Shown here: piece after piece, positions 44,330-52,811 of the stretch | Numbering within the stretch: the stretch's first letter is position 1 | Layout: the number at the start of each line of letters is the position of its first letter | Assembly (NCBI RefSeq): GCF_003951315.1 | Contig: NZ_QLJH01000002.1 | Span: 175,472-239,471 of the forward strand | Direction of reading: 5' to 3' | From: Sphingomonas sp. S-NIH.Pt15_0812 | GTDB lineage: Bacteria; Pseudomonadota; Alphaproteobacteria; Sphingomonadales; Sphingomonadaceae | DNA: 64,000 bases | The notes under the pieces: generated by a model | The model's input: only the letters and a program-made list of their open reading frames with translations | Database searches by the model: none | What the model was told of the DNA's origin: nothing | Translations under genes and position numbers: made by a program

Positions 44330-45403
44330 ATGGCCAAGACCCGTCCGGTACGCGGTGCGACTCACAACCGCGAAAGCGACCGCTTCAACCTGCCGGTCCG
44401 CGCGATCGACGGGGACTGGCGGGATGCGCAGGCGCTGGTCGACGATCCGCCGCCGCCATTGCGCACCAGCGTGACGGTCGAGCGCCCGCGCACGATCATC
44501 AGCCGCAACGCCTCCCCCGACCTGCCCTTCGACCGGTCGATCAATCCCTATCGCGGCTGCGAACATGGCTGCATCTATTGCTTCGCCCGCCCCAGCCATG
44601 CCTTTCACGACCTGTCGCCCGGCCTGGATTTCGAAAGCCGGCTGTTCGCCAAGCCCGATGCCGCCGCGCTGCTGCGCGCCGAGCTGGCGAAACCGGGTTA
44701 CGTCCCCAGGCCGATGGCGCTCGGCACCAACACCGATCCCTATCAGCCGATCGAGCGCGACTGGCGGATCACGCGGGCCGTGCTGGAGATGCTGGCGGAG
44801 ACCGATCATCCGGTGACCATCACCACCAAGTCGGACCGGGTGGTCCGCGACATCGACCTGCTCGGCCCGATGGCGGCGAAGAGGCTGGCGGCGGTATGCC
44901 TCTCGATCACCTCGCTCGATCCCCGCCTGGCGGCGACGCTGGAGCCGCGCGCGCCGCATCCCGAACGGCGGCTGGCGGCGGTGCGGCGATTGGCGGAGGC
45001 GGGCATCCCCGTCTATGTCTCGATCGCGCCCGTGATCCCGGCCATCACCGATCATGAGGTCGAGGCGCTGATCGCCCGCGCGGCCGAGGCGGGGGCGGCG
45101 CACGCCTTCTTCCTGGCCATCCGCCTGCCGCATGAGGTCGCGCCGCTATTCCACGCCTGGCTGGAGGCGCATTTCCCTGACCGGGCGGGCAAGGTGATGG
45201 CGATCATCCGCTCGTTGCGCGATGGCCGCGACAATGATCCGAATTTCCACAGCCGGATGAAGGGCAGCGGCCCCTGGGCGGAGCTGCTCCGCACCCGCTT
45301 CCACATCGCCTGTCGCAAGCATGGCCTGAACCGTGAGCGGGTCGGGCTGCGCAGCGACCTGTTCCGTCCGCCGGCCGGCCCGCAAGGCGAGTTGTTCGGC
45401 TGA
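44330..45403 (+). CDS. PA0069-family radical SAM protein
   Basis: 357 residues. The [4Fe-4S] motif CEHGCIYC (CxxxCxxC) lies near residue 77, followed by GTNTDPYQPIE and TTKSDRVVRDIDLL, as in the PA0069 family (spore-photoproduct-lyase-like radical SAM). The actual reaction is unknown; a nucleic-acid repair role has been proposed for relatives but is not shown here. Confidence 0.9.
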   Translation: MAKTRPVRGATHNRESDRFNLPVRAIDGDWRDAQALVDDPPPPLRTSVTVERPRTIISRNASPDLPFDRSINPYRGCEHGCIYCFARPSHAFHDLSPGLDFESRLFAKPDAAALLRAELAKPGYVPRPMALGTNTDPYQPIERDWRITRAVLEMLAETDHPVTITTKSDRVVRDIDLLGPMAAKRLAAVCLSITSLDPRLAATLEPRAPHPERRLAAVRRLAEAGIPVYVSIAPVIPAITDHEVEALIARAAEAGAAHAFFLAIRLPHEVAPLFHAWLEAHFPDRAGKVMAIIRSLRDGRDNDPNFHSRMKGSGPWAELLRTRFHIACRKHGLNRERVGLRSDLFRPPAGPQGELFG

Positions 45404-45461
45404 TCGGGAGCAGGCACGACCACCGCGCGTTGACCGCTCATTGCAGCCCAAGGAGTGGATC

Positions 45462-45587
45462 ATGACCGACGAACAGCCGAACGCCGGCAGCGACAAGGAA
45501 CAGAAGACGCCGGTCGAAGCGCCGGAAGAGGAATCGGGTGCGGGCTACGGCAACAATGCCGGCGCGCAGGGCGAACAGAAGGACTGA
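45462..45587 (+). CDS. Very small acidic, disordered protein
   Basis: 41 residues with AAGGAG seven bases before ATG 45462. Almost entirely polar: Glu, Asp, Gln, Asn, Gly, Ala and Lys, with no hydrophobic core (DKEQKTPVEAPEEESGAGYG). Possibly a stress-related hydrophilin. Followed at once by a strong terminator, which supports its being a real gene. Confidence 0.6.
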   Translation: MTDEQPNAGSDKEQKTPVEAPEEESGAGYGNNAGAQGEQKD

Positions 45588-45597
45588 CGCCTGGCGG

Positions 45598-45634
45598 CAG
45601 GCGGTGCCTTGGTCTTTTCGGCCGGCACCGCCTG
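45598..45634. terminator. Strong hairpin between convergent genes
   Basis: CAGGCGGTGCC and GGCACCGCCTG form a perfect 11-pair stem around a 15-base T-rich loop (contains CTTTT). Confidence 0.8.
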
Positions 45635-45666
45635 ATGCCGAACCCAGTCGAGCAGCGCGAGCGGGA

Positions 45667-46071
45667 TCATGCGCGCAGCCGCTCCTGCTGCGGTTCGCGG
45701 CGGGTGACGCCGATGCTGTCGACGATCAGCTCATATTGCGCCGGGGAAAAGCCGGCGGCGAGAAACTCGCGCACCGCGTGCGACGGCACGGTATAGCCAT
45801 GGTGCCAGCTCAGCACGGCGATCCGGCGCAGCGCCTCCAGCCGCGGATCGGCCAGGCGCGGATTCGGCCGGTCGCCGAACACGGCGCCCATCGCCATGGC
45901 GATCCGGCCCGGCGTGCGAAGCGACGACATGCGATCCTTGCGGGCGATCGCGACCACCGACCATTCCAGCGCGCTAAGGCCGGCCGAGGCGGAACGCGGC
46001 GCGACCGGGATCGCGGCGACGGGTTCGGCGAGGCCGGCGGCGCCGACTTCGGAAAAAGCGAGATAGGCCAT
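45667..46071 (-). CDS. Conserved-looking protein of unknown function
   Basis: 134 residues; ATG 46071 has GGGAGA upstream. Two parts: residues 1-55 are Ala/Val-rich, and residues 55-125 form an all-helical domain (PRLEALRRIAVLSWHHGYTVPSHAVREFLAAGFSPAQYELIVD). No motif assigns a function. It has a long leader (about 220 bases) after a promoter overlapped by a TetR-type operator (see 46289). Confidence 0.7.
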   Translation of the reverse strand: MAYLAFSEVGAAGLAEPVAAIPVAPRSASAGLSALEWSVVAIARKDRMSSLRTPGRIAMAMGAVFGDRPNPRLADPRLEALRRIAVLSWHHGYTVPSHAVREFLAAGFSPAQYELIVDSIGVTRREPQQERLRA

Positions 46072-46288
46072 GTTCGTCTCCCTGGTTCGGACCTGGGCAT
46101 GACGGGGCCTTTCCCCCTGGCGCCCGGCCATGGCTGTCATTTGGTCGAGGCGACAGGACACATGGATGCGACGCCGATGGCGCCCATCCACGGGCCTGCC
46201 GTGAAAATCCTGGAGAAACCGGGCCCTGACGGGCGGCCGGTATGCTTACTCCGGGTCGGTGGATCACCCTTTTTGTTGGGAGCCGCCT

Positions 46289-46352
46289 TCCGTACCGCAT
46301 GGTATATAAGCGTGATTCGCGAGCGTCAACGACTTTGTGTACCGAACGGTAT
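46289..46352 (-). promoter_or_regulatory. Promoter with two TetR-type operators
   Basis: On the minus strand TTGACG and TATACC lie 17 bases apart, with the -10 at 46301-46306. A dyad TACC-GCAT-GGTA (46293-46304) overlaps the -10, and a second, TACCG-AA-CGGTA, lies at 46340-46351. A related sequence (TACCGTTCGTTA) precedes the TetR gene at about 47000-47012. The shared half-site TACCG suggests one regulator binds all three. Confidence 0.6.
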
Positions 46353-46388
46353 TTTAGCGTTCCGGACCATCAAATCGTGCGACCGCAA

Positions 46389-47000
46389 TCACTTGCTCGG
46401 CCAGCATTGCAGGCTGATCGCGATCACCCGGTCCAGCTCGTCGCGCGTCGCGCCCGACCCGGCCTGCACCGCCATCCCCTGCAGCACGGCGTAGAGATAT
46501 TGGGTGAGGCCGGCGATATCGGCATCCGCAGGCAGGTCGCCCTCGCGCTTGGCGCGCTCCAGCCGCTCGACCAGCGCAGCCTGCGAGGAGGCGCGCCTGG
46601 CGATGACATCGGTCTTGATCGACTCGGCCTCGCTGCCGCACGCGGTCATGTGGATGACGCCCATGCAGCCCTTGGGATCGCATTGGCTGGTCTGCATCTG
46701 GACCGCACCGCGCAGCAGATGCTCGACCACGCCCCGCGCGCTGGGTTGGTCCAGCGCGGTGCGCATATAGTCCAGCTTCTCGGCCTCGTAGAGGTCCAAG
46801 GCTTTGTGGAACAAGGCTTCCTTATTGCCGAACGCGGCATAGAGGCTGGGCTTGGTGATGCCCATCGCCTCGGTCAGCTCGGTGAGCGAGGCGCCTTCAT
46901 AGCCCTTGCTCCAGAAGACGCGCAATGCGGCGGCGAGCGCCCGTTCCGTGCAGAACTCGCGCGGCCGGCCCTTGGGCACGGTGCAGACGGCTTTTTCCAT
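46389..47000 (-). CDS. TetR-family regulator
   Basis: 203 residues from ATG 47000. HTH: ALRVFWSKGYEGASLTELTEAMGITKPSLYAAFGNKEALF. The ligand domain has three Cys close together (QCDPKGCMGVIHMTAC, near residues 98-113). The same region in NemR/AcuR-like regulators carries redox or electrophile-sensing Cys; that similarity is suggestive only. It probably represses itself and the adjacent unknown gene through the TACCG dyads. Confidence 0.88.
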   Translation of the reverse strand: MEKAVCTVPKGRPREFCTERALAAALRVFWSKGYEGASLTELTEAMGITKPSLYAAFGNKEALFHKALDLYEAEKLDYMRTALDQPSARGVVEHLLRGAVQMQTSQCDPKGCMGVIHMTACGSEAESIKTDVIARRASSQAALVERLERAKREGDLPADADIAGLTQYLYAVLQGMAVQAGSGATRDELDRVIAISLQCWPSK

Positions 47001-47012
47001 AACGAACGGTAT
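47000..47012 (-). promoter_or_regulatory. Operator-like sequence at the TetR start
   Basis: TATACCGTTCGTTATGG on the minus strand ends in the start codon of the TetR gene. It shares the TACCGTTCG half with the dyad at 46340-46351, differing in the second arm. Placement over the start fits autorepression. Confidence 0.45.
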
Positions 47013-47047
47013 ATAAAATTTTTTGCCGGCGAAGCAAGGTGCCGGGG

Positions 47048-47380
47048 TCAGCCGGCGGGATCGACCAGCAAGGCGCGCCGGCCGAACATCCGCCGCCAAC
47101 GGCCATGGCGACTGGCCTCGGCGGCGACCTCCGCGACGGCGGCGGACAGGTTCGGGCGGTGTCGCAGGACGATGCGCTGCCAGGCGGTGGAGGGCAGCAT
47201 CACCAAGACCGGTCCCGCCGCATGACCGGGAAGACAGACATAGCCGTCTTCCGTCCAACCCTGGCGAAGATGAAGGGTCAGCCCGTCCAGACCGGGCCGC
47301 GTTGGCGGTGGCTCCGACGGTGTGTCGAACAACAGGGACGCAATGCTGGCCATCAGCACCAATAATGAGCGATTTTGCAT
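47048..47380 (-). CDS. Small exported protein, unknown function
   Basis: 110 residues; AGGAA five bases before ATG 47380. N-terminal hydrophobic segment (SLLVLMASIASLLF) could be a signal. The remainder has no recognised motif; the C-terminal part is basic (RHGRWRRMFGRRALL). Low evolutionary evidence, but the start and coding-like composition support it. Confidence 0.5.
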   Translation of the reverse strand: MQNRSLLVLMASIASLLFDTPSEPPPTRPGLDGLTLHLRQGWTEDGYVCLPGHAAGPVLVMLPSTAWQRIVLRHRPNLSAAVAEVAAEASRHGRWRRMFGRRALLVDPAG

Positions 47381-47462
47381 GACGTTCCTGCCATGTGCCC
47401 GCCAATCGCCTGATAAGGATCAGGAAGCTCATGACCGTCCCGTAAAGGGACGGATCAGGCGA

Positions 47463-48611
47463 TCAACCTTCCCCCTCATCGACATCGGCGTCCTGTTCGG
47501 CATCGGCATGGTCTTCGACCAGCGCCTCGTCTTCCGCCAGTGCCGCCGCATCGTCCGCCGACAGGCCGAAGCGGATGGCGACGTCGGGTGCATAGCGGAC
47601 CAGATCGCCGCGCAGCCGCAACAGGCTCAGATCCTTGGCCTTCCCCTCCAGCATCACGTCGAAGTCCAGCCCCTCGGCCATGCGCATGAAGGTGGCGAAC
47701 TCGAACGGGTTGGTGAAGTCGGCATGACCGGTCCAGACCGGCGGGCGAAGCACGGTGCGGACACGGGCATTGGGCTTGACCGGGGCCTTGAGCAGCGCCT
47801 TGCCGGCGGCCTTCTTCCCCGCCTTGGCGGCTTCGCGCTCCTTGGGGGAGATGGCCTGCTTCACCTCGCGCATTTCGGTACGGGGCGAGGAGAAGTGGAT
47901 CTTCGGCCGCACCCCCGCCGGCCAGCTCGCCAGAAAGCGCGCCAGCGTGTCGCGCAGGTCGAGCCGCTCGGGATTGAGGCACCAGAAATGCTGATAGTCG
48001 AAGATGCAACGCACCCCCGTCCGCTCCTGGATCCACAGCACATCGGCGGCGGAGAAGCGCAGATCGTCATTCTCCAGCACCAGCCGGGCACGGACATGAT
48101 CCGGGCATTGCTCCCATCCCTTGATCCAGCGGGCGCGGCTCGCCTCGCGATCGTCATAGACGCCGCCGACATGGGTGACGACCACCGCCTCCGCATCCAG
48201 CCCCATCCGGTCGAGCATCTCCGACTGGCTGGCGAGATCGCGGATGCTCCGCGTCGTCAGCCCGGCATCGGGCGCGTTGAGCAGGATATATTGCGAGGGG
48301 TGGAAGGACAGGCGGATGTCGAGCGCGCGTGCCTTGGCGCCGAACGCCCGCAATTCCGCATCGCTTTCCGCGACCATGTCATGGAATTGCGGCATGTCGG
48401 GATGGGTGGCGTAGGGCGCGATGTCCGAGGACAGGCGGTACATGTCGAGCCGCTCCGCCGCGAGATAGTCGAGCACCGGGTCGAGCAGTTCGAGCGAGCA
48501 TTTCAGATGCGGGTTCTTCTGCCAGCGCCGCGTATCCTGCGTCTTCAGCTCGGGGCGGCCCATCACCTTGACCGGAAAGCCGAGGCGCAAGGGGCGGTTG
48601 GGATCGGTCAT
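47463..48611 (-). CDS. uvsE: UV-damage repair endonuclease, UvsE/UVDE family
   Basis: 382-residue TIM-barrel nuclease that nicks 5' to UV photoproducts and other lesions, using two to three metal ions. Motifs: MYRLSSDIAPYATHP, LSFHPSQYILLNAP (His), VTHVGGVYDDRE, LVLENDDLRF (Glu-Asn-Asp), CIFDYQHFWCLN (Asp/His) and KIHFSSPR. Longer than the typical 300 residues: after the barrel comes a Lys-rich segment (KEREAAKAGKKAAGKALLK), a further 90-residue region and an acidic tail (EDHADAEQDADVDEGEG). Stand-alone gene. Confidence 0.93.
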   Translation of the reverse strand: MTDPNRPLRLGFPVKVMGRPELKTQDTRRWQKNPHLKCSLELLDPVLDYLAAERLDMYRLSSDIAPYATHPDMPQFHDMVAESDAELRAFGAKARALDIRLSFHPSQYILLNAPDAGLTTRSIRDLASQSEMLDRMGLDAEAVVVTHVGGVYDDREASRARWIKGWEQCPDHVRARLVLENDDLRFSAADVLWIQERTGVRCIFDYQHFWCLNPERLDLRDTLARFLASWPAGVRPKIHFSSPRTEMREVKQAISPKEREAAKAGKKAAGKALLKAPVKPNARVRTVLRPPVWTGHADFTNPFEFATFMRMAEGLDFDVMLEGKAKDLSLLRLRGDLVRYAPDVAIRFGLSADDAAALAEDEALVEDHADAEQDADVDEGEG

Positions 48612-48720
48612 CGCGGCTCCGGCGCAGGGGACAGGATTGGGCGGAACGCGGCAATGCGGATGCGGGTCCGGCACGGCTCGCGCCTTTGCGCAACCCCGCC
48701 TTGCACACTCCCGCACAGGC

Positions 48721-48760
48721 TCTGGCGACAGGGATGCGGAAGCGACCGCGTTCGCCAGCG
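48721..48760. other. Hairpin in the uvsE-PEP-CTERM gap
   Basis: CTGGCGA...TCGCCAG (seven pairs) encloses about 24 bases. The remaining 342-base gap 48612-48953 shows no gene; AT-rich stretches near 48790 and 48860 may hold divergent promoters. Confidence 0.35.
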
Positions 48761-48953
48761 CCGTGGTTGAAGATCATGGTTGAGATCGGGTAATACTCCT
48801 TACCGTCCAAATCCTCCATTGCCGCCGCACCGATTAACCAACCACCGTTCCACCCCGGCACTTCGTTAACTTTAGGCGATCGTTGAAGCACGGTCGCGAT
48901 ACGCGCAATTACGGTTCCGACAGCGCGGCACTGCGCAAACGGGGACCAACATC

Positions 48954-49541
48954 ATGACGACGTTTCGCAACTTCTTCGCCGCCGCCGCCCTGACCACCGT
49001 CGTTGCTGCCACGCCCGCCATGGCGACGACCACCGTCACCGGCGCGATCCGCTTCGGCGCGAACAGCACCAATTACTTCGACAATAGCCATGGCTATGTG
49101 CCCGCCGGCTATGCCAATGCGACGTCCAGCGCGGTGGATGCCAGCTATGGCAGCGGCTTCGGCTTCGAGGATGCGGCCAACACCAACACCGCCACTTTCT
49201 TCAACAACGCGCTGACCATCAAGGACGTGTCGTCGCAGATGGGCGCATCCAGCTTCGTGATGAGCTTCACCGCCGATGCCGCCGGCTTCTTCGACCATGC
49301 GGTCATCTCCTACGACACGTTTGGCGGCTCGCTGTCGCTGGTCGGCAACACGCTGACCTATTCCGCGCCGGCGACCGGTCTCGCCGGCACGCGGATGGTG
49401 ACGATCATGTTCCAGGGCATCTCGGCGGTGCCGGAGGCGGGCACCTGGGTGTTGATGCTGACCGGCTTCGGTGCGATCGCGGTGGCGATGCGCCGCCAGC
49501 GCCGTTCGGCGGCCCCTTCGGTCCGCGTCGCCTTCGCCTGA
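48954..49541 (+). CDS. Exported protein with PEPxxWA-type sorting signal (second)
   Basis: 195 residues. Signal peptide (FFAAAALTTVVAATPAMA), then a Ser/Thr/Gly/Asn-rich beta domain, and a C-terminal signal VPEAGTWVLMLTGFGAIAVAM followed by RRQRR. The motif is VPEAGTW, a known PEPxxWA variant. Probably anchored or released by an exosortase encoded elsewhere. Followed by a strong terminator. Confidence 0.88.
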   Translation: MTTFRNFFAAAALTTVVAATPAMATTTVTGAIRFGANSTNYFDNSHGYVPAGYANATSSAVDASYGSGFGFEDAANTNTATFFNNALTIKDVSSQMGASSFVMSFTADAAGFFDHAVISYDTFGGSLSLVGNTLTYSAPATGLAGTRMVTIMFQGISAVPEAGTWVLMLTGFGAIAVAMRRQRRSAAPSVRVAFA

Positions 49542-49572
49542 TCCCCTTCCCCCCACCTCCGGGATGATGCGC

Positions 49573-49605
49573 GCCGCCGGTCCGATCAGGGCCGGCGGCT
49601 TTGTT
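49573..49605 (+). terminator. Intrinsic terminator
   Basis: GCCGCCGGTCC-GATCA-GGGCCGGCGGC, an 11-step stem with one T-G pair, followed by TTTGTT; 31 bases after the PEP-CTERM gene. Confidence 0.85.
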
Positions 49606-49714
49606 CGTCCGCTTCGCTATTTGTCCAACCAATAGCTTGGCCCGTGCCGCGCCACCGGATATGGATGGCGGGAGACCGGCGCTCCGCAGGCGAGCGTGTC
49701 CGCAGGAGAGAGAT

Positions 49715-50848
49715 ATGAAGAGACTGGCCCTTGCCGCATGTGCCGCCGCGATGATGACCGCCCCCGCCGCCTATGCCGCCGACGCCAAGCGGTCGAGCTT
49801 CGGCGCGATGCCCGATGGTCGCGACGTGCCGGCGGTGACGCTGACCAACGGCAAGGGCGTGTCCGCGCGCGTCATCGCCTATGGCGCGGCGCTCCAGTCG
49901 CTGCTGATGCCCGACCGTAAGGGGCAGGTCGCCGATGTCCAGCTCGGCCATGCCACGGTCGCCGAATATATCGCCAATCCCAACTTCTTCGGCGCCAGCG
50001 TCGGCCGCTTCGCCAACCGGATCGCCGCCGGCCGCTACACGCTGGACGGCAAGAGCTATAGCGCGCCGCTGAACGATGGTCCCAACACGCTGCATGGCGG
50101 ACCGCAGGGCTTCGACAAGGCGGTCTGGGCCGTCACCTCGGTGAAGAGCGGGCCGACCGCCTCGGTGACGATGCGCCATGTCAGCCGCGATGGGGAAATG
50201 GGCTATCCCGGCACGCTGACCGTCGACGCCACCTATTCGCTCGACGAGCAGAACAACCTGACGATCGAATATCGCGCCACGACCGACAAGCCGACGATCG
50301 TCAACATCACCAACCACGCCTATTGGAACCTGGCCGGCGAGGGATCGCCGGGCGGTGCGATGGGCCATGTGCTGACCATCCCGGCCGACACCTTCCTGCC
50401 GACCGACAAGACCGCGATCCCGACCGGCATGTTCCAGCCGGTGGCGGGCACCCCCTTCGACTTCCGCACGCCGCGCGCCGTGGCGGACCGGGTGCGCGAC
50501 GCCAGCAGCCCGCAGATCGTGTTCGGCAAGGGATATGACCATAATTGGGTGGTCGGCCGCGCCGTCACCCCCGACCAGCATCTGATGGCGCGGGTCAGCG
50601 ACCCTGTGTCGGGCCGCGGGTTCGAGCTGTGGTCGAACCAGCCGGGCCTGCAATTCTATTCCGGCAACTTCCTGACCGGCACCATTCCCGGCAAGTCGGG
50701 GCGCCTCTATCGCCAGGGCGACGCCGTGGTGTTCGAGCCGCAGATCTTCCCGGACACGCCGAACCGCCCGGACTTCGGCTCGGCGCGGCTGGCCCCGGGC
50801 CAGACCTATCGCAACGTCATGACCTATCGCCTGACCACCGGCGGCTGA
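49715..50848 (+). CDS. galM: Exported aldose 1-epimerase
   Basis: 377 residues; GCAGGAGAG precedes ATG 49715. A signal peptide (LALAACAAAMMTAPAAYAA) makes it periplasmic. The mutarotase residues are present: NRIAAGRYTLDGK, NTLHGGPQGFDKAVW (His), NITNHAYWNLAGEG (catalytic His) and FEPQIFPDTPNRPDF (catalytic Glu). It interconverts alpha and beta anomers of galactose, glucose or related sugars. Convergent with the GntR gene, 28 bases away. Confidence 0.93.
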   Translation: MKRLALAACAAAMMTAPAAYAADAKRSSFGAMPDGRDVPAVTLTNGKGVSARVIAYGAALQSLLMPDRKGQVADVQLGHATVAEYIANPNFFGASVGRFANRIAAGRYTLDGKSYSAPLNDGPNTLHGGPQGFDKAVWAVTSVKSGPTASVTMRHVSRDGEMGYPGTLTVDATYSLDEQNNLTIEYRATTDKPTIVNITNHAYWNLAGEGSPGGAMGHVLTIPADTFLPTDKTAIPTGMFQPVAGTPFDFRTPRAVADRVRDASSPQIVFGKGYDHNWVVGRAVTPDQHLMARVSDPVSGRGFELWSNQPGLQFYSGNFLTGTIPGKSGRLYRQGDAVVFEPQIFPDTPNRPDFGSARLAPGQTYRNVMTYRLTTGG

Positions 50849-50876
50849 GCCGCCGCCGGGCAAGGGGACGGGGCGG

Positions 50877-51641
50877 TCACGTACCGCCGCGCTCCCCCTG
50901 CCCTCCGGCGGACGCGATCGAACCGCCGTCGATCAGCGTCAGCACATCCTGGATCAACCGGTGCATCGCCGCCCGCGCCGCCGCCGCATCGCCCGTCGCG
51001 ATCGCCTCCGCCACCGCCTCGTGGTCGGCGATATTGGCGGTGCGCCCCTTGATCCGGTTGGTGAAGCGGATGGAGGTACGCAGGGCGGTCGCGACCACGT
51101 CGCGGAACTGCGCGTAGAACGGGTTCTTCGACGCGCGCAGGATCGCGACATGGAAGGCGATATCGGCGTCGAGCGGATCGTCCTCCCCCGCCTCCGCCGC
51201 GCGCATCCGCTCCAGCCCGGCGGCGATGTCGCGAAGGTCGCCGGGCCCGGCGAAACCCGCCGCCAGCGCCGCCGCCTCCGGCTCGATCGCGACGCGCAGC
51301 TGGTTGAAATGGACCAGCAGCTCGATCGAGAATTTGCGTTCGAGCAGCCAGCGCAGCACGTCGGTGTCGAACAGATTCCAGTTGCACGATGGCTGGATCA
51401 CCGTCCCCTGGCGCGGCCGGGCGCTCAGCAGCCCCTTGGCGGTCAGCATCTTCACCGCCTCGCGCGTCACCGATCGGCTGACGCCGTGCTGGCGCGCCAG
51501 TTCCGCCTCGGTCGGGAAGCTGCGCTGTTCGTAATGACCCGTGACGATCGCCCGGCCCAGATTGTCGAGCATGCCATAGGTCAGGTTGCGGCCGAGCGGC
51601 GCCCGGTCCAGCAAAGGAAGATCGGTCGTCAGCGTTGACAT
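50877..51641 (-). CDS. FadR-subfamily GntR regulator
   Basis: 254 residues. Winged HTH: GRAIVTGHYEQRSFPTEAELARQHGVSRSVTREAVKMLTAKGLL. C-terminal FCD domain (about 95-235) with metal-ligand candidates (DADIAFHVAILRASKNPFY and DHEAVAEAI). Such regulators respond to sugar acids or other small carboxylates. Neighbouring galM suggests sugar control, but the target is not shown. Confidence 0.88.
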   Translation of the reverse strand: MSTLTTDLPLLDRAPLGRNLTYGMLDNLGRAIVTGHYEQRSFPTEAELARQHGVSRSVTREAVKMLTAKGLLSARPRQGTVIQPSCNWNLFDTDVLRWLLERKFSIELLVHFNQLRVAIEPEAAALAAGFAGPGDLRDIAAGLERMRAAEAGEDDPLDADIAFHVAILRASKNPFYAQFRDVVATALRTSIRFTNRIKGRTANIADHEAVAEAIATGDAAAARAAMHRLIQDVLTLIDGGSIASAGGQGERGGT

Positions 51642-51786
51642 GGCCCCTGTCGCTCCCCTGCGATGCCTGTTCTGGTCTCTGCGTACACATATTGACGGGG
51701 CGTCAGAAGCGTTCGTCGTATAAAAGAACGAGCCGGTTTGGAGCTATCCCCTTGCCCGGCCGGGCGAACGCCATGGTCCGCCGGCG

Positions 51787-52647
51787 TCAGTCCCGCCGTC
51801 GCTGCGCGTGACGCGCGGCCACCAGCGTGTCGAGGAAGTTGCGCAATTCGCGGCGGCGACAGGCCATGTCGGCGAACTCCCCGTCCACCCCCAGATGCCA
51901 GCGGAGCGCCGGCGAGTCGGGATCGTCCCGCAACGCCGCCAGCAAGTCCGCGTGCCGCTCCACCGCCGCCTCGTCCAAGGCCAGCCCCTGCTCGACCAGG
52001 TCGTTCGCCTGGCCCCGCAATGCGCTGGCGATCTCCTCGGGCGACAGTTCGGGATGATATTGCACGCCCCAGAAGAGGCCGCCGTCATGCCGGATCTCCG
52101 CCGCCTGCACCGCGCTGACGCCGTTGCTGGCGAGCAGCAGCGCGCCCTCGGGCAGCGATTCGACCTCGTCGCCATGGATGGCGGGCGCGTCCCAGCAGGC
52201 GGGGCGGCCGGCGAGCAGCGGATGGTCGCGCCCCGCCATGGTCGACGCGATGCGGCGCGCGATGCCCGCCTCCAGCCGTTCGGGAATGGGCCGCACCGTT
52301 CCGCCCGCCGCCGCGACCGCGACCTGCAATCCCGCACATGATCCGAAGGACGGCACGCCCGAGGCGAAGACCGCGCGCATGAACGCGATCTGCCGCCGCA
52401 CCGGCGGACTGTCCTCGTAGACATGGAGCGGCGAGCCGGTGAGGAAGACGCCGTCATAGGCGGCGATCTGCTCGGGCGTATAGACGGGCGAATCCTCGTC
52501 GGCGGGGGCGATCCGTTCGGCGACGATTCCGGGCACCATCTGTTCCAGCGTCGCGATATAGCTCTCGCCGGAACTGCGTCCGGCGCGTTCGCGGCGGTCC
52601 GCGCGATGTTCGGGGGTTTCGCTTTCGGCGACCAGGACGGTGTACAA
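51787..52647 (-). CDS. Glutamine amidotransferase domain protein, second copy
   Basis: 286-residue GATase1. Nucleophile motif FGSCAGLQVAV with the Cys near residue 105, and His/Glu in GVQYHPELSPEE near residue 197. Oxyanion loop FLTGSPLHVYED. The C-terminus carries a further helical extension. Not closely related to the copy at 5741: the elbow is GSCAG instead of GICLG. Acceptor unknown. Confidence 0.85.
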   Translation of the reverse strand: MYTVLVAESETPEHRADRRERAGRSSGESYIATLEQMVPGIVAERIAPADEDSPVYTPEQIAAYDGVFLTGSPLHVYEDSPPVRRQIAFMRAVFASGVPSFGSCAGLQVAVAAAGGTVRPIPERLEAGIARRIASTMAGRDHPLLAGRPACWDAPAIHGDEVESLPEGALLLASNGVSAVQAAEIRHDGGLFWGVQYHPELSPEEIASALRGQANDLVEQGLALDEAAVERHADLLAALRDDPDSPALRWHLGVDGEFADMACRRRELRNFLDTLVAARHAQRRRD

Positions 52648-52811
52648 GGCGCGGCGCTTTCATCAGGGCGGAAACGGGGCATAACGACGCGGCGGCCCGG
52701 CTCTATCCACCGGGTTTGACCTCGATCATGGCGAATGCGCGGGCGGTGATGGGCGGCGGCGGCCCGATGTGGCACATGGCGTCGAACCGTGCCGCAATGT
52801 CAGGAGCTTCG

